From contig WUQR01000139.1 in assembly GCA_009889515.1 (NCBI GenBank), positions 1,116,001 through 1,180,000 of the forward strand: a stretch of DNA of 64,000 nucleotides. The letters are read 5' to 3'. Each line of letters starts with the position of its first letter. Position 1 is the stretch's first letter. Made by a program: the position numbers and the translations under genes. Below the pieces are notes generated by a model, which did not search any database, had not been told where the DNA came from, and was given only the letters and a program-made list of their open reading frames with translations. Positions 15,883 to 24,245 of this stretch are shown here, one piece after another. The DNA comes from Nitrososphaerota archaeon. Its GTDB lineage: Archaea; Thermoproteota; Nitrososphaeria_A; Caldarchaeales; Calditenuaceae.

Positions 15883-17130
15883 ATGAGGATTGCGTTCATT
15901 ACTTGGGAGTATCCCCCCGTAATCGTAGGGGGTCTCGGAACATACTCCCAATACATGACTATGTGGATGTCCAAGCTGGGGCATGAGGTGGAGGTTTATG
16001 CCCCTCTTCCCGCCGGCTCCCACCCCCCAGTAATAGGGATGGAGAAGGTCGAGGTGAACTGGGTTGAACTCCCCGACCTCTCGGCGGGGTTGAAGCATAT
16101 AATGAATGATGAGGTGAGGGGGTGGGGTGATGGCCTTAAGTTCTTCAGCAATGTTGTTGCCTTTAACGCCGCCACTTCCTCGAGGCTTGTTTCTAAGGTA
16201 TTGGATGGCAGGTTTGACATTGTTGCCTTCAACGACTGGCTTTGCGCCCTCTCAGGCATCTCCATATCAGGGCTGGGCAAGGTTCCCACAGTCTATCACG
16301 TCCACTCTACGGAGTGGGGGAGGGCGATGGGTAGGGGCTCTAGGACTGTCTCCGAGATTGAGAGGCTCGGAGCCGAGTATGCCTCGATAATAATTACGGT
16401 GAGCTACGCGATGAAGGATGATCTGCAGGTACACAGCTGGCCTGCTGACAAGATAAGGGTCGTCTGGAACGGTGTCGACCCTGACGTATACGATCCATCG
16501 GCCATAAGCCAGCAGGATAGGGAGAGCCTCAGGGCGCGGTATGGGATAGGCAGTGATGAGAATATGATACTCTTTGTTGGACGCCTAGTGCATATCAAAG
16601 GCGTTGAAGAGCTTGTCCAAGCTATGCCTCATATTTTGAGCGAGTTTCCCAAGACTAAGCTAGTCATATTGGGTAAGGGTGAGTTGGAGGGTGTGCTCCA
16701 GAATCTAGTCAGAGACCTCGGATTGAGTGACCGGGTTATCCTAAGGACCGAGTTTGTGTCGGAGCGTGAGAGGATTCTGCACTATGCCGCCGCGGATGTC
16801 TGTGTCTTCCCCTCGTTATACGAGCCTTTCGGTATAGTGAGCCTCGAGGCCATGGCCATGGAGAGACCAGTTGTAGTTGGTGCGAGGGGTGTCGTGGGGT
16901 TCAGGGAGCAGGTTATACCATCGGGAGAGAATCAGTGTGGAATGCATGTAGATGGCTCAAACCCGCTCGACATTGCTTGGGGGGTGAAGGAGGTTTTGAG
17001 AGACCCTGACCGCGCTAGGCGGATGGGGCGTAACGGTAGGAGGAGGGTGCTTGAAGAGTTTACGTGGCAGCGGGCGGCTGAGAAGACTTTAGAGGTTTAC
17101 AGCCAGCTACTACAAGTCCAGAAGGCCTAG
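15883..17130 (+). CDS. Family 4 glycosyltransferase (glycogen/starch-synthase-like)
   Basis: A 415-residue GT-B enzyme, paralogous to the minus-strand genes. It begins MRIAFITWEYPPVIVGGLGTYSQ and has FNDWLCALSG and YHVHSTEWGRAMG. The donor domain carries VWNGVDPDVYDP, ILFVGRLVHIKGVEEL, and FPSLYEPFGIVSLEAM with the two catalytic-site glutamates. The likely product is a glycan or storage polysaccharide, or a compatible solute; the donor is unknown. The start was set by the TATA box and by homology with the neighbours. It converges with the aminopeptidase gene, overlapping by four bases. Confidence 0.92.
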   Translation: MRIAFITWEYPPVIVGGLGTYSQYMTMWMSKLGHEVEVYAPLPAGSHPPVIGMEKVEVNWVELPDLSAGLKHIMNDEVRGWGDGLKFFSNVVAFNAATSSRLVSKVLDGRFDIVAFNDWLCALSGISISGLGKVPTVYHVHSTEWGRAMGRGSRTVSEIERLGAEYASIIITVSYAMKDDLQVHSWPADKIRVVWNGVDPDVYDPSAISQQDRESLRARYGIGSDENMILFVGRLVHIKGVEELVQAMPHILSEFPKTKLVILGKGELEGVLQNLVRDLGLSDRVILRTEFVSERERILHYAAADVCVFPSLYEPFGIVSLEAMAMERPVVVGARGVVGFREQVIPSGENQCGMHVDGSNPLDIAWGVKEVLRDPDRARRMGRNGRRRVLEEFTWQRAAEKTLEVYSQLLQVQKA

Positions 17131-18053
17131 CTTGACGTCAATACCTCGCATCCATCCTCATAGATTATGACCGTGTGCTCGGCCTGTGAGACCGGTGCCC
17201 CACTCTTCTCAACCAGTACAGGATAGCCGAAGACTAATCCTCGCTTGTAGAGGCGTGGATGAATCGATGCAGCCTTCTCGCTCAGCCACCTAGTAGTGTA
17301 TGGAAGCCCCCGCGAGACTGTGTTTATCTCTCTAAGCACCTCCTGCTCCTCTTGGCTAAGGCCTTTAGCTCTACCGGAGGCTTCTCTGAGCGAGAAAATA
17401 TTTACCGTCTTAGTGTTTACCACTAGACCTGGAGCATCCTGCAGGGTTATGAAGGGTTCGATAGCGTATATGTGGCCTGCCTCAAGCCTTTGCGACTCAG
17501 CAGCCGGGATATTCGGAATCGAGACCCCCGCGTGTAGGTTGTATCTCTTAATCTCGTGTCCCGAGAGGTTGGAGATCGGTCTACACCTGTATCTTGTGGC
17601 CGTCTCGTAGACTATGCTCCCAATCTCCCCTACCCTGACGCCATGCCTCAGAACGCTGAGAGCATTCCTCAGGGCCTCCCGCGCAACATCCACCAAATAG
17701 CCGTAAGGGCTCCTAAGGTCTACGGATACGGCCGTGTCAACTATATATCCGTCAAGCTCCACCCCTATGTCCAGCTTAACCAGTGAGCCCATCGGGATTA
17801 CTATGTCATCTCCGATGGTCGGCGTGTAGTGGGCTGCAACGGAGTCTACCCCAATGTTGCAGGGGAAAGCCGGTCTGGCTCCAAGTTCTCTAATCCTGGC
17901 TTCAACCCATTCGCATATCTGTAGAGACCGCACTCCCGGCCTAACCCTTAGGACAGCCTCCCTGAGGACAGAGGCAGCAATGGACCCCGCCTGCCTCAGC
18001 CGGTCCAACCCCTCTGGGCCTGGCTCCGAGACCATTCCCTCCGAGCCACCCAT
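17127..18053 (-). CDS. map: Methionine aminopeptidase, type II
   Basis: Removes the initiator methionine from new proteins. A 308-residue pita-bread fold with all five metal ligands visible: Asp in VKLDIGVEL, Asp in IVDTAVSV, His in NLSGHEIKRY, Glu in YAIEPFIT and Glu in SQAEHTVII (by alignment to the family). The insert around GVSIPNIPAAESQ fits the archaeal type II enzymes. The first 16 residues may be an extension; a second ATG at codon 7 is possible. It is six bases from the next minus-strand gene, so they probably form one transcript. Confidence 0.93.
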   Translation of the reverse strand: MGGSEGMVSEPGPEGLDRLRQAGSIAASVLREAVLRVRPGVRSLQICEWVEARIRELGARPAFPCNIGVDSVAAHYTPTIGDDIVIPMGSLVKLDIGVELDGYIVDTAVSVDLRSPYGYLVDVAREALRNALSVLRHGVRVGEIGSIVYETATRYRCRPISNLSGHEIKRYNLHAGVSIPNIPAAESQRLEAGHIYAIEPFITLQDAPGLVVNTKTVNIFSLREASGRAKGLSQEEQEVLREINTVSRGLPYTTRWLSEKAASIHPRLYKRGLVFGYPVLVEKSGAPVSQAEHTVIIYEDGCEVLTSS

Positions 18054-18058
18054 CTAGC

Positions 18059-19726
18059 TCAACCCCCCAAGTTATACTCTCCCCGCCCAACCTCGCGACG
18101 CGGGGCCATGACCAAGACTAGCGACGCCAACCAGTATGTTGCAGCCAGCGTGACTACGGCCAAGGCTAGTGAGTTGCTTCCACCCATAAGTATCGCTGGG
18201 ACACTGTACTCGCCCGACTCTAGCTCCACTGAGTAGGGCTTCCCCGTTACAGGGTTTAGCAGAGACTCGACGGGCGAGTAGTCGTCAGTCAAGATCTTGT
18301 ATTCGCTCAGGTCAGGCAGCCTGCTCCAAAGCCCTCGGGCGACTAGGGTCTCAAGCTCCCTGTTTCCCCACTTGGATAGCGAGTCAAGGAGGTCGCAGTC
18401 CTCCTCTGCGCAGGCGATGAGTATGATGTTCTGGACGAGTGGAGCTCCGTGTTCCGAGGCCTTCACCACATAGATCTTGGGGAAGACTAGGCTCATGGTC
18501 TTATAGGTGGACCAGAGAATCCCTGAAGTGTCGCCGGCGACTGATGCTATGATGTTGCTGACCACCACGCCGCCGCTCTCCAACCTCTCCCTCACAAGCC
18601 TGAAGAACTCAAGGGTCAGCAGATGGTATGGGATATAGGTCTTCGCGTATGCGTCTATGATGATAGCGTCAAACTTTTTACCAATCTTCTGCAGAAAAAC
18701 CCTGCCATCATCTACGTGGATGATGAGCCGCTCATCGTCGGGGACTTGGAAGTATTTTTTGGCTACCTCGACGACGACCGGGTCTATCTCAACCACTTCA
18801 ACGGCAATATTGGGATATCTACTGATGAAGTATTTTGGGCCAGAGAACCCTCCTCCACCTATGAATAGCACATCATTAGCCCTGCTGTTCAGCGCAAGAG
18901 CTGCCTCGAAGAACTTAGTGTAGGTGAAGACCAGCTCATTCGGGTTTTTAAGACTCATGCCACTGTGTGGGAGCCCATTAAGATATAGGACTTGGAGGTC
19001 ATTGCTCCTAGCCACCACAAGACTGTTGTATGGTGTTTCTCTCGCCTCCACCACTTCGCCTGAAGCTGCTACCACTTGGACACCCACAAGACCCAGCGGA
19101 GAGAGTAAGAATAGAAGAATCGCCGCGAAAGTAACCTTCGATGAGATACCGAGCCTCACCATCGAGACCGCCATCAACGCTAAGCCAACTCCGAGAAAGA
19201 TCGTGCGGACGTCTAAAGCGGGGATCAGGAGGAAAACAGTCCCAAATGTCCCGAATATGCTTCCAAGCGTCGAGACGGCGTATAGGTAACCTGCGCTGCT
19301 CCCAAGCAACCTTAACTCGCTTGTAGCCAGCTTAACGGCGAATGGCGACACCATCCCCAACAGGAGGTTGGATGGGGCCAAGAGGGCTAGGCTCGCGAGC
19401 AGCGCCCCCCACCGCTCCTCCAGCCCAACCGATAACACCGCCTCGATACTTACAGGCGAGAAAAATGGTATTGAGATTGCGAGGAGGCCTGCGGTGAAGA
19501 CTATCGTGTCTAGGAGGCGGGGGTCAGGCCGAAGGTCGGAGATCCTTCCACCCAAGTAGTAGCCAGCTGCGAGAGAGGATAGCACAACACCGATGATGCT
19601 ACCCCACACGAATACCGAGCTTCCGAAAACAGGTGTGAGAAGCCTGCTCCCAGCCAGCTCTATAACCATCACGGCAGCCCCAGCTAGGAAGACCAGAGCT
19701 AACAGCCTCACCCTTCCTAAACGCAT
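18059..19726 (-). CDS. Membrane-anchored spermidine-synthase-like protein
   Basis: A 555-residue fusion. The first 200 residues hold about six or seven hydrophobic helices (LVFLAGAAVMVIELAGSRLL, VWGSIIGVVLSSLAAGYYLGG and others), as in the membrane part of bacterial and archaeal spermidine-synthase-like proteins. The cytoplasmic methyltransferase-like domain has VLFIGGGGFSGPKYF, VEVVEIDPVVVEVAKKYF and DDGRVFLQKIGKKFDAIIIDAY. One more helix lies near residue 530. The domain normally transfers aminopropyl groups, but these membrane fusions are uncharacterised and no decarboxylase for the donor is nearby. Confidence 0.85.
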   Translation of the reverse strand: MRLGRVRLLALVFLAGAAVMVIELAGSRLLTPVFGSSVFVWGSIIGVVLSSLAAGYYLGGRISDLRPDPRLLDTIVFTAGLLAISIPFFSPVSIEAVLSVGLEERWGALLASLALLAPSNLLLGMVSPFAVKLATSELRLLGSSAGYLYAVSTLGSIFGTFGTVFLLIPALDVRTIFLGVGLALMAVSMVRLGISSKVTFAAILLFLLSPLGLVGVQVVAASGEVVEARETPYNSLVVARSNDLQVLYLNGLPHSGMSLKNPNELVFTYTKFFEAALALNSRANDVLFIGGGGFSGPKYFISRYPNIAVEVVEIDPVVVEVAKKYFQVPDDERLIIHVDDGRVFLQKIGKKFDAIIIDAYAKTYIPYHLLTLEFFRLVRERLESGGVVVSNIIASVAGDTSGILWSTYKTMSLVFPKIYVVKASEHGAPLVQNIILIACAEEDCDLLDSLSKWGNRELETLVARGLWSRLPDLSEYKILTDDYSPVESLLNPVTGKPYSVELESGEYSVPAILMGGSNSLALAVVTLAATYWLASLVLVMAPRREVGRGEYNLGG

Positions 19727-19791
19727 CCACCCAATCCCGCATACCCCTCTATGAAATATCTATCCCCCTAAACTCCTAGTGACGCGATTGG

Positions 19792-19800
19792 TTTATATAT
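19792..19800 (+). promoter_or_regulatory. TATA box of pdxS
   Basis: TTTATATAT ends 26 bases before the TTG start of pdxS, the spacing for a leaderless or nearly leaderless transcript. Confidence 0.55.
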
Positions 19801-19825
19801 CGTAGGAGCGGTTCTACCATCGGAC

Positions 19826-20791
19826 TTGATCTCTCTCACCCTCAGCCATAGGGAAGCTCCGGGGCTCCGGATAGAGGTTTACGAGGGATTATCCGTCAAG
19901 CGGGGCTCCACCCTAGTGAAGAGAGGGTTCGCCCACATGCTTAAACACGGCGTCGTCATGGATGTTACAAACGTTGAGCAGGCTCAGATAGCGGAGGACG
20001 CTGGTGCAGTCGGAGTTATGGTGCTGGACAAGCTGCCATACGATGTGAGGAAAGCGGGGGGCGTGGCGAGAACTGCAAGCCTCAAAGTGATCGAGGAGGT
20101 GTTGGACCACGTTACTATCCCTGTCATGGCTAAGTGCAGAATCGGACACACCTGGGAGGCCAGGGTCCTCGAGGAGGCGGGAGTAGACATGATCGACGAG
20201 TCGGAGGTCTTAACACCGGCAGACGAGGAGAGGCACATATGGAAATGGGATTTCACAACACCATTCGTCTGTGGTGCCCGCGACTTGGGAGAGGCTCTGC
20301 GCAGGATTGAGGAGGGTGCTTCGATGATTAGGACGAAAGGTGAGCCTGGGACTGGAAACGTTGCGGAAGCTGTGAAGCACGTCAGGATTCTGAACAACGA
20401 GCTGAGAAAAATCGCAATTCTGTATGAGGAGGGTGATGAGCAGGAGCTTATAAGGGCTGCCCGCGAGCTTCGCGTATCATACGAGCTGGTCCTCGAGACT
20501 GCAAGGCTTAAGAGGCTCCCCGTGGTGAACTTCGCCGCCGGAGGGATAGCAACACCGGCCGACGCCGCCCTAATGATGAGTCTAGGGTGTGACGGCGTGT
20601 TCGTTGGCTCAGGCATATTCAAGTCGTCAGACCCGAGGGCGAGGGCTGAAGCCATAGTCCTGGCAACCACTTACTGGGACAGGCCTGACATAGTTGCGGA
20701 GGCTCAGAGGATGGTCGATGAGACCAAGGCTATGGCTGGGCTTGACCTGAAGACGCTTGAGCTGCGGATGCAGGAGAGGGGTACAGGGTAG
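19826..20791 (+). CDS. pdxS: Pyridoxal 5'-phosphate synthase PdxS
   Basis: Makes PLP from ribose 5-phosphate, glyceraldehyde 3-phosphate and ammonia, the ammonia coming from the PdxT glutaminase. A 321-residue TIM barrel with the Schiff-base Lys in [30 protein letters not shown], the second key Lys in [11 protein letters not shown], and phosphate loops [11 protein letters not shown] and GSGIFKS. The N-terminus is about 25 residues longer than usual. A TTG start is used, supported by the TATA spacing. pdxT is not adjacent on this side. Confidence 0.94.
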   Translation: MISLTLSHREAPGLRIEVYEGLSVKRGSTLVKRGFAHMLKHGVVMDVTNVEQAQIAEDAGAVGVMVLDKLPYDVRKAGGVARTASLKVIEEVLDHVTIPVMAKCRIGHTWEARVLEEAGVDMIDESEVLTPADEERHIWKWDFTTPFVCGARDLGEALRRIEEGASMIRTKGEPGTGNVAEAVKHVRILNNELRKIAILYEEGDEQELIRAARELRVSYELVLETARLKRLPVVNFAAGGIATPADAALMMSLGCDGVFVGSGIFKSSDPRARAEAIVLATTYWDRPDIVAEAQRMVDETKAMAGLDLKTLELRMQERGTG

Positions 20792-20853
20792 CCGTTAAAA
20801 CGATCTGGGAGATTTAGATATTACTTATTAGTTAGCAGCGCGCTCTATGTGTC

Positions 20854-21597
20854 ATGCAATTGTATAGAGCGTTGGTTGTCGCCGTCGTCGTGGCTGCTGT
20901 CGCTATCTCGAGCTTTGTGGCTGGCATGAGCTACGGCACATACACTACAGCCCTCGAGTCAGAGAAGCTTCTTGCAGGTGAGCGGGAGAGGATCAGACAG
21001 CTGGAGGCAGAGCTGGCCTCAAAACAGTCAGAACTCAACTCCGCCCTTAACAACGTGGACAGGTTAGAGGCGCTTTTAAGCGAGACAAAGAGAATGCTCT
21101 CAGAGAGCGAGGAGCGCCTAGCAGCACTTCAAACAACACTCTCAAGCGAACTCGAGAATTTGAGAAGAAGTAATTCAGACCTGTCAAGGAGGCTAAGCAG
21201 TGTTGAAGCACGGATGCAGCGTGTAGAAACACAAGTGAGAACTGTATCACAGGCAATACCGATCCTAAACCAGCTGAGGGGTGTAGAGGCTCTGGGCCCG
21301 GACAGGAACGCCACGATGAACTACTGGCTCGACATAAAGGGGCTTGTAGCATCATTCGAGCCCGCACTTACACCGTCTGTGGACCGGGTGATAAACAATG
21401 TGAATGGCCTGTTCGACTATTATGACTGGATAGAAAGATATCCGGGCGAGAATGCCTCGGCTGAGGAGATAGTACAGTGGCTATTATCCCTTCCACCCAG
21501 CTACCAGCAGTACGTGGAAGCTGTGAACCAGTTCATCGACGAGCTGCTTACCAGCCTAGCCTCTAAATTATCCGCTCTTCGCGACAGTATCAGCTGA
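20854..21597 (+). CDS. Coiled-coil protein with N-terminal membrane anchor
   Basis: A 247-residue protein of unknown function. Residues 5-28 are a hydrophobic anchor or uncleaved signal (LVVAVVVAAVAISSFVAG). Residues 35-135 form a long coiled coil rich in Glu, Leu, Ser and Arg, and residues 140-245 look globular and helical (TPSVDRVINNVNGLFDYYDWIE, LPPSYQQYVEAVNQF). It is predicted to face outside the cell. It converges with a small 4-TM membrane protein gene, overlapping it by 30 bases, so the two are probably not coexpressed from one transcript. Confidence 0.7.
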   Translation: MQLYRALVVAVVVAAVAISSFVAGMSYGTYTTALESEKLLAGERERIRQLEAELASKQSELNSALNNVDRLEALLSETKRMLSESEERLAALQTTLSSELENLRRSNSDLSRRLSSVEARMQRVETQVRTVSQAIPILNQLRGVEALGPDRNATMNYWLDIKGLVASFEPALTPSVDRVINNVNGLFDYYDWIERYPGENASAEEIVQWLLSLPPSYQQYVEAVNQFIDELLTSLASKLSALRDSIS

Positions 21598-21969
21598 GCT
21601 GACCCTTCTCCTCACCACAGCAACAGCCATCCCGCCGACCAGCCCTACCACAAGCATCAAATATGCATTATACCTGTGAATCATCTCCACGAGCTCGAAC
21701 AGCTCCAAATCAACCCTAAATATTCCGAAGAGAACTAGCCCAAGTATCGATTGAATCAAGACAAGTATGAAAAGTGCGGTTAGATACAAGAGGGATGCGC
21801 GTACTCCTCGCGCAGCGAGGAGCGCGTAGGCTGTCAACACCACACCCGCTAAACCGATGGCCGCATGCAAGTCTCTTAGCGCCCTCGCTGCAAGCCCCAT
21901 CTCCCCCAGCGCGATCTGTACGAGTAGGCCAATGGCTAGTAGGGGGGGTAGCGCCTTCAAGGGTTTCAT
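21568..21969 (-). CDS. Small 4-TM membrane protein, half-size haem A synthase-like candidate
   Basis: A 133-residue protein with four hydrophobic helices (about 8-25, 36-53, 60-83, 100-120). A histidine sits at the start of helix 2 (RDLHAAIG, His35) and another before helix 4 (EMIHRYNAY, His98). The EMIHRxxAY pattern and the four-helix size resemble one half of CtaA haem A synthase, and 4-TM CtaA-type proteins are known in some archaea. This is a pattern judgement; another b-haem protein is possible. It is two bases from the sulphur-carrier gene. Confidence 0.4.
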   Translation of the reverse strand: MKPLKALPPLLAIGLLVQIALGEMGLAARALRDLHAAIGLAGVVLTAYALLAARGVRASLLYLTALFILVLIQSILGLVLFGIFRVDLELFELVEMIHRYNAYLMLVVGLVGGMAVAVVRRRVSSADTVAKSG

Positions 21970-21971
21970 GC

Positions 21972-22253
21972 CTATCCGCCACTTACGGCTGGAAGAATTA
22001 GGACCTCGTCGCCTTCCTGAAGCTTGGTGTCCAGCTCTTGGTGGCTCAGCCCTCTATCATTCACATAGATGTTGATGTATCTTCTGAGCCGGCCCTCGTC
22101 GTCAAGCAGTCTCCTCCTAATCTCTGACCCGTACTTCTTTGCCAGCTCCTCTATCACTGCTCTGACAGAGTCGGCCTCTATTATGAAATCCCTCTGACCC
22201 CCGAGATAGTTTGCGAGGACTGCAGTAACCGTTACCTTCACTTTGGGGGACAT
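21972..22253 (-). CDS. MoaD/ThiS-family sulphur carrier (ubiquitin-like SAMP)
   Basis: A 93-residue beta-grasp protein ending in Gly-Gly (PAVSGG), the site for adenylation and thiocarboxylation by an E1-like enzyme. VTVTAVLANYLGGQRDFIIE and INIYVNDRGLSHQELDTKLQEGDEVLIL fit MoaD. It could supply sulphur for molybdopterin or tRNA thiolation, or act as a protein modifier (SAMP). A MoaB-type gene is nearby at 23.7 kb, which favours but does not prove a molybdopterin role. Confidence 0.85.
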   Translation of the reverse strand: MSPKVKVTVTAVLANYLGGQRDFIIEADSVRAVIEELAKKYGSEIRRRLLDDEGRLRRYINIYVNDRGLSHQELDTKLQEGDEVLILPAVSGG

Positions 22254-22311
22254 CTTTAAAGGATTTCTGGCGAGGGGATGATATAAACCGTACAGGTTTT
22301 CTGGTCTTCTC

Positions 22312-23541
22312 CTACTGCAGGTTTAGAGCCTTTTTAACACCTTCGAGTGTGGGAGGTATGATTCTAACACGGTTGGGCTCTGGCTGGAGTTCAACTGTCT
22401 TTAGTCCGGTACCTGTTACGCAGCAGACTACCTCCTCATCCCTCCCAATCTCTCCCAGCTCTAGGAGTTTCTTGAGGGCTGCGACTGATATGGCGCCGCC
22501 AGGCTCTGCAAAGATGCCTTCAGTGGATGCAAGCAGCTGGACAGCCTCTAGGCACTCGTCATCGGTCAATGCGACTGCGGTCCCTCCGCTCTCCCTCAAC
22601 ACCTTTAGGGCCTGGTAGCCGTCTCCCGGGTCGCCGATGGCGAGGCTCTGCACGATAGTGTCGGGGTGCCTGACAGGCTCTATACGGTCGCTCCTCTCCC
22701 TGAAGGCTTTCACAATCGGAGAACATCCAAGCGGCTGTGCACAGGTCATGGCTACACTGCTATCACGTATCAGGCCTGCCTGCTCCGCCTCAACGATACC
22801 CTTGAATATCGCGGAGAGTAGGGCTCCGCTCGCCGTCGGAACTATAATCCTGTCAGGCGTCCGCCAGCCCAGCTGCTCAACGATCTCCAAGCCCATCGTC
22901 TTCGAGCCCTCCACATAATACGGCCTCAGATTCACGTTGACGATGCCGATGCCAAGCCTGTCAGCCGCGAGCGCTGCGAGCCTGTTGGCGTCGTCATAGG
23001 TCCCCTGTACTAGGAGTATCTCAGCGCCATAGAGTGCGGCCTGTTTAATCTTGGTCCTCTCAACGCTGCTGGGCATGAAGACATAGCATGGGAGCCCTGC
23101 GGCTGCTGCGTGCGCGGCCGTCGCCCCAGCTAGGTTGCCAGTGGAGGCACACCCAACAGCGCCTATGCCAAACTCCCTAGCCTTTGAGACTGCCAAGCTC
23201 GAAGGCCTATCCTTAAAACTGAAGGTGGGGTTTAGGGTGTCATTCTTTATGTAGAGATTTGTGACACCCAGCTTTTTTGCGAGTCGCTCGGCCCTCACAA
23301 GTGGAGTGTAGCCGGCGCCTATGTCGACCTTCTTGGATGCGTCGAGGAGGGGTAGAAACTCCCAGTACCTCCACATAGACGGTGGCCGCGCCTCTATCAC
23401 AGCTCTGCTTACCGAGTGCCTGTCCGGGCTGTACGCTGCTTCGAGGGCTCCAAAGCATTCATCGCACACATGTGCCAGTATATGGCCGAAGGGTTTTCCG
23501 CACTCCCTACATCTCAGGAATACTTCTGCCTCGGATAGCAC
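22312..23541 (-). CDS. thrC: Threonine synthase
   Basis: PLP enzyme converting O-phosphohomoserine to threonine. A 409-residue protein with a Cys4 knuckle at the N-terminus (FLRCRECGKPF and HVCDECFG), GYTPLVRAERLAKKLG, the PLP lysine in PTFSFKDRPSS, the phosphate loop CASTGNLAGATAAHA, and a C-terminal SVAALKKL region. The start is GTG, preceded within a few bases by AGGTGAT, a strong archaeal ribosome-binding site. A TATA-like TTTATATCC lies upstream near 23575. It is divergent from the MoaB gene. Confidence 0.93.
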   Translation of the reverse strand: MLSEAEVFLRCRECGKPFGHILAHVCDECFGALEAAYSPDRHSVSRAVIEARPPSMWRYWEFLPLLDASKKVDIGAGYTPLVRAERLAKKLGVTNLYIKNDTLNPTFSFKDRPSSLAVSKAREFGIGAVGCASTGNLAGATAAHAAAAGLPCYVFMPSSVERTKIKQAALYGAEILLVQGTYDDANRLAALAADRLGIGIVNVNLRPYYVEGSKTMGLEIVEQLGWRTPDRIIVPTASGALLSAIFKGIVEAEQAGLIRDSSVAMTCAQPLGCSPIVKAFRERSDRIEPVRHPDTIVQSLAIGDPGDGYQALKVLRESGGTAVALTDDECLEAVQLLASTEGIFAEPGGAISVAALKKLLELGEIGRDEEVVCCVTGTGLKTVELQPEPNRVRIIPPTLEGVKKALNLQ

Positions 23542-23664
23542 AGATCACCTGACGAGAATCCACCCAGGCAGGATATAAACCATAATCCAACACAATATCC
23601 AAACCGGTGTTCGGCAGAGCAGCACCACTCTACTCTTATTACTCGCCCTCGATGTGATACATTT

Positions 23665-24186
23665 GTGTCTGCCGCGGAGTCGCATAGATCAGCGGCACCG
23701 AAGAGGCTTAGAATAGCGATCATAAGGTCTAGCACCTCTCGCTATCAGGCTATGGTGAGGGGTGAGCCGTACGTGGATGATTCATCAGAGGTGGCGCGAA
23801 GGGTTTTGGAGGAGCTGGGCCATGAGGTTGAGCACCTAGGCCTTGTTGGCGACGAGATACTAGGCATAAGGGCTAAGCTAGCCCAAGCATTGGCTGAGGG
23901 CTACGATGTAGTGGCGGTGATAGGCGGGACGGGCATATCGAGGAGAGACGTTAGCGTAGAGGCTGTGAGACCCCTCCTAGAGAAGGAGATTGAGGGTGTG
24001 GGAGAGATCTTCAGGCTTGAAAGCTATAAGAGGATAGGGTTTCACGCCGCGCTTTCGAGATGCCTCGCCGGCGTTATCTCAGGCTCCATAATACTCGCCC
24101 TGCCCGGCTCCCCCGAGGCGGTGGAGACGGCCCTCAAGCTGATAGGGCCGGAGCTGCCCCACATGGTGCATGTAGCGCGCATTTAA
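23665..24186 (+). CDS. moaB: Molybdopterin adenylyltransferase-type protein (MoaB/MogA)
   Basis: A 173-residue protein that adenylates molybdopterin before molybdenum insertion. It has YDVVAVIGGTGISRRDVSVEAVRPLLEKEIEGVGEIFR with the conserved GGTG and D, and SIILALPGSPEAVETAL. The start is GTG with a short variable N-terminus (MSAAESHRSAAPKR). It is alone, divergent from thrC. Use of molybdo- or tungsto-enzymes by the organism is implied. Confidence 0.92.
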   Translation: MSAAESHRSAAPKRLRIAIIRSSTSRYQAMVRGEPYVDDSSEVARRVLEELGHEVEHLGLVGDEILGIRAKLAQALAEGYDVVAVIGGTGISRRDVSVEAVRPLLEKEIEGVGEIFRLESYKRIGFHAALSRCLAGVISGSIILALPGSPEAVETALKLIGPELPHMVHVARI

Positions 24187-24245
24187 GCCGGGTTTAAAAC
24201 CAAGGTTAAAAACCCAGCTAGTCAATCTCTGCACGAGACAGAAGC

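Noticed and set aside
19984-20670. 228-codon open frame on the minus strand opposite pdxS
   Set aside because: Serine/alanine-rich low-quality protein, fully inside a highly conserved gene on the other strand; a codon-bias shadow.
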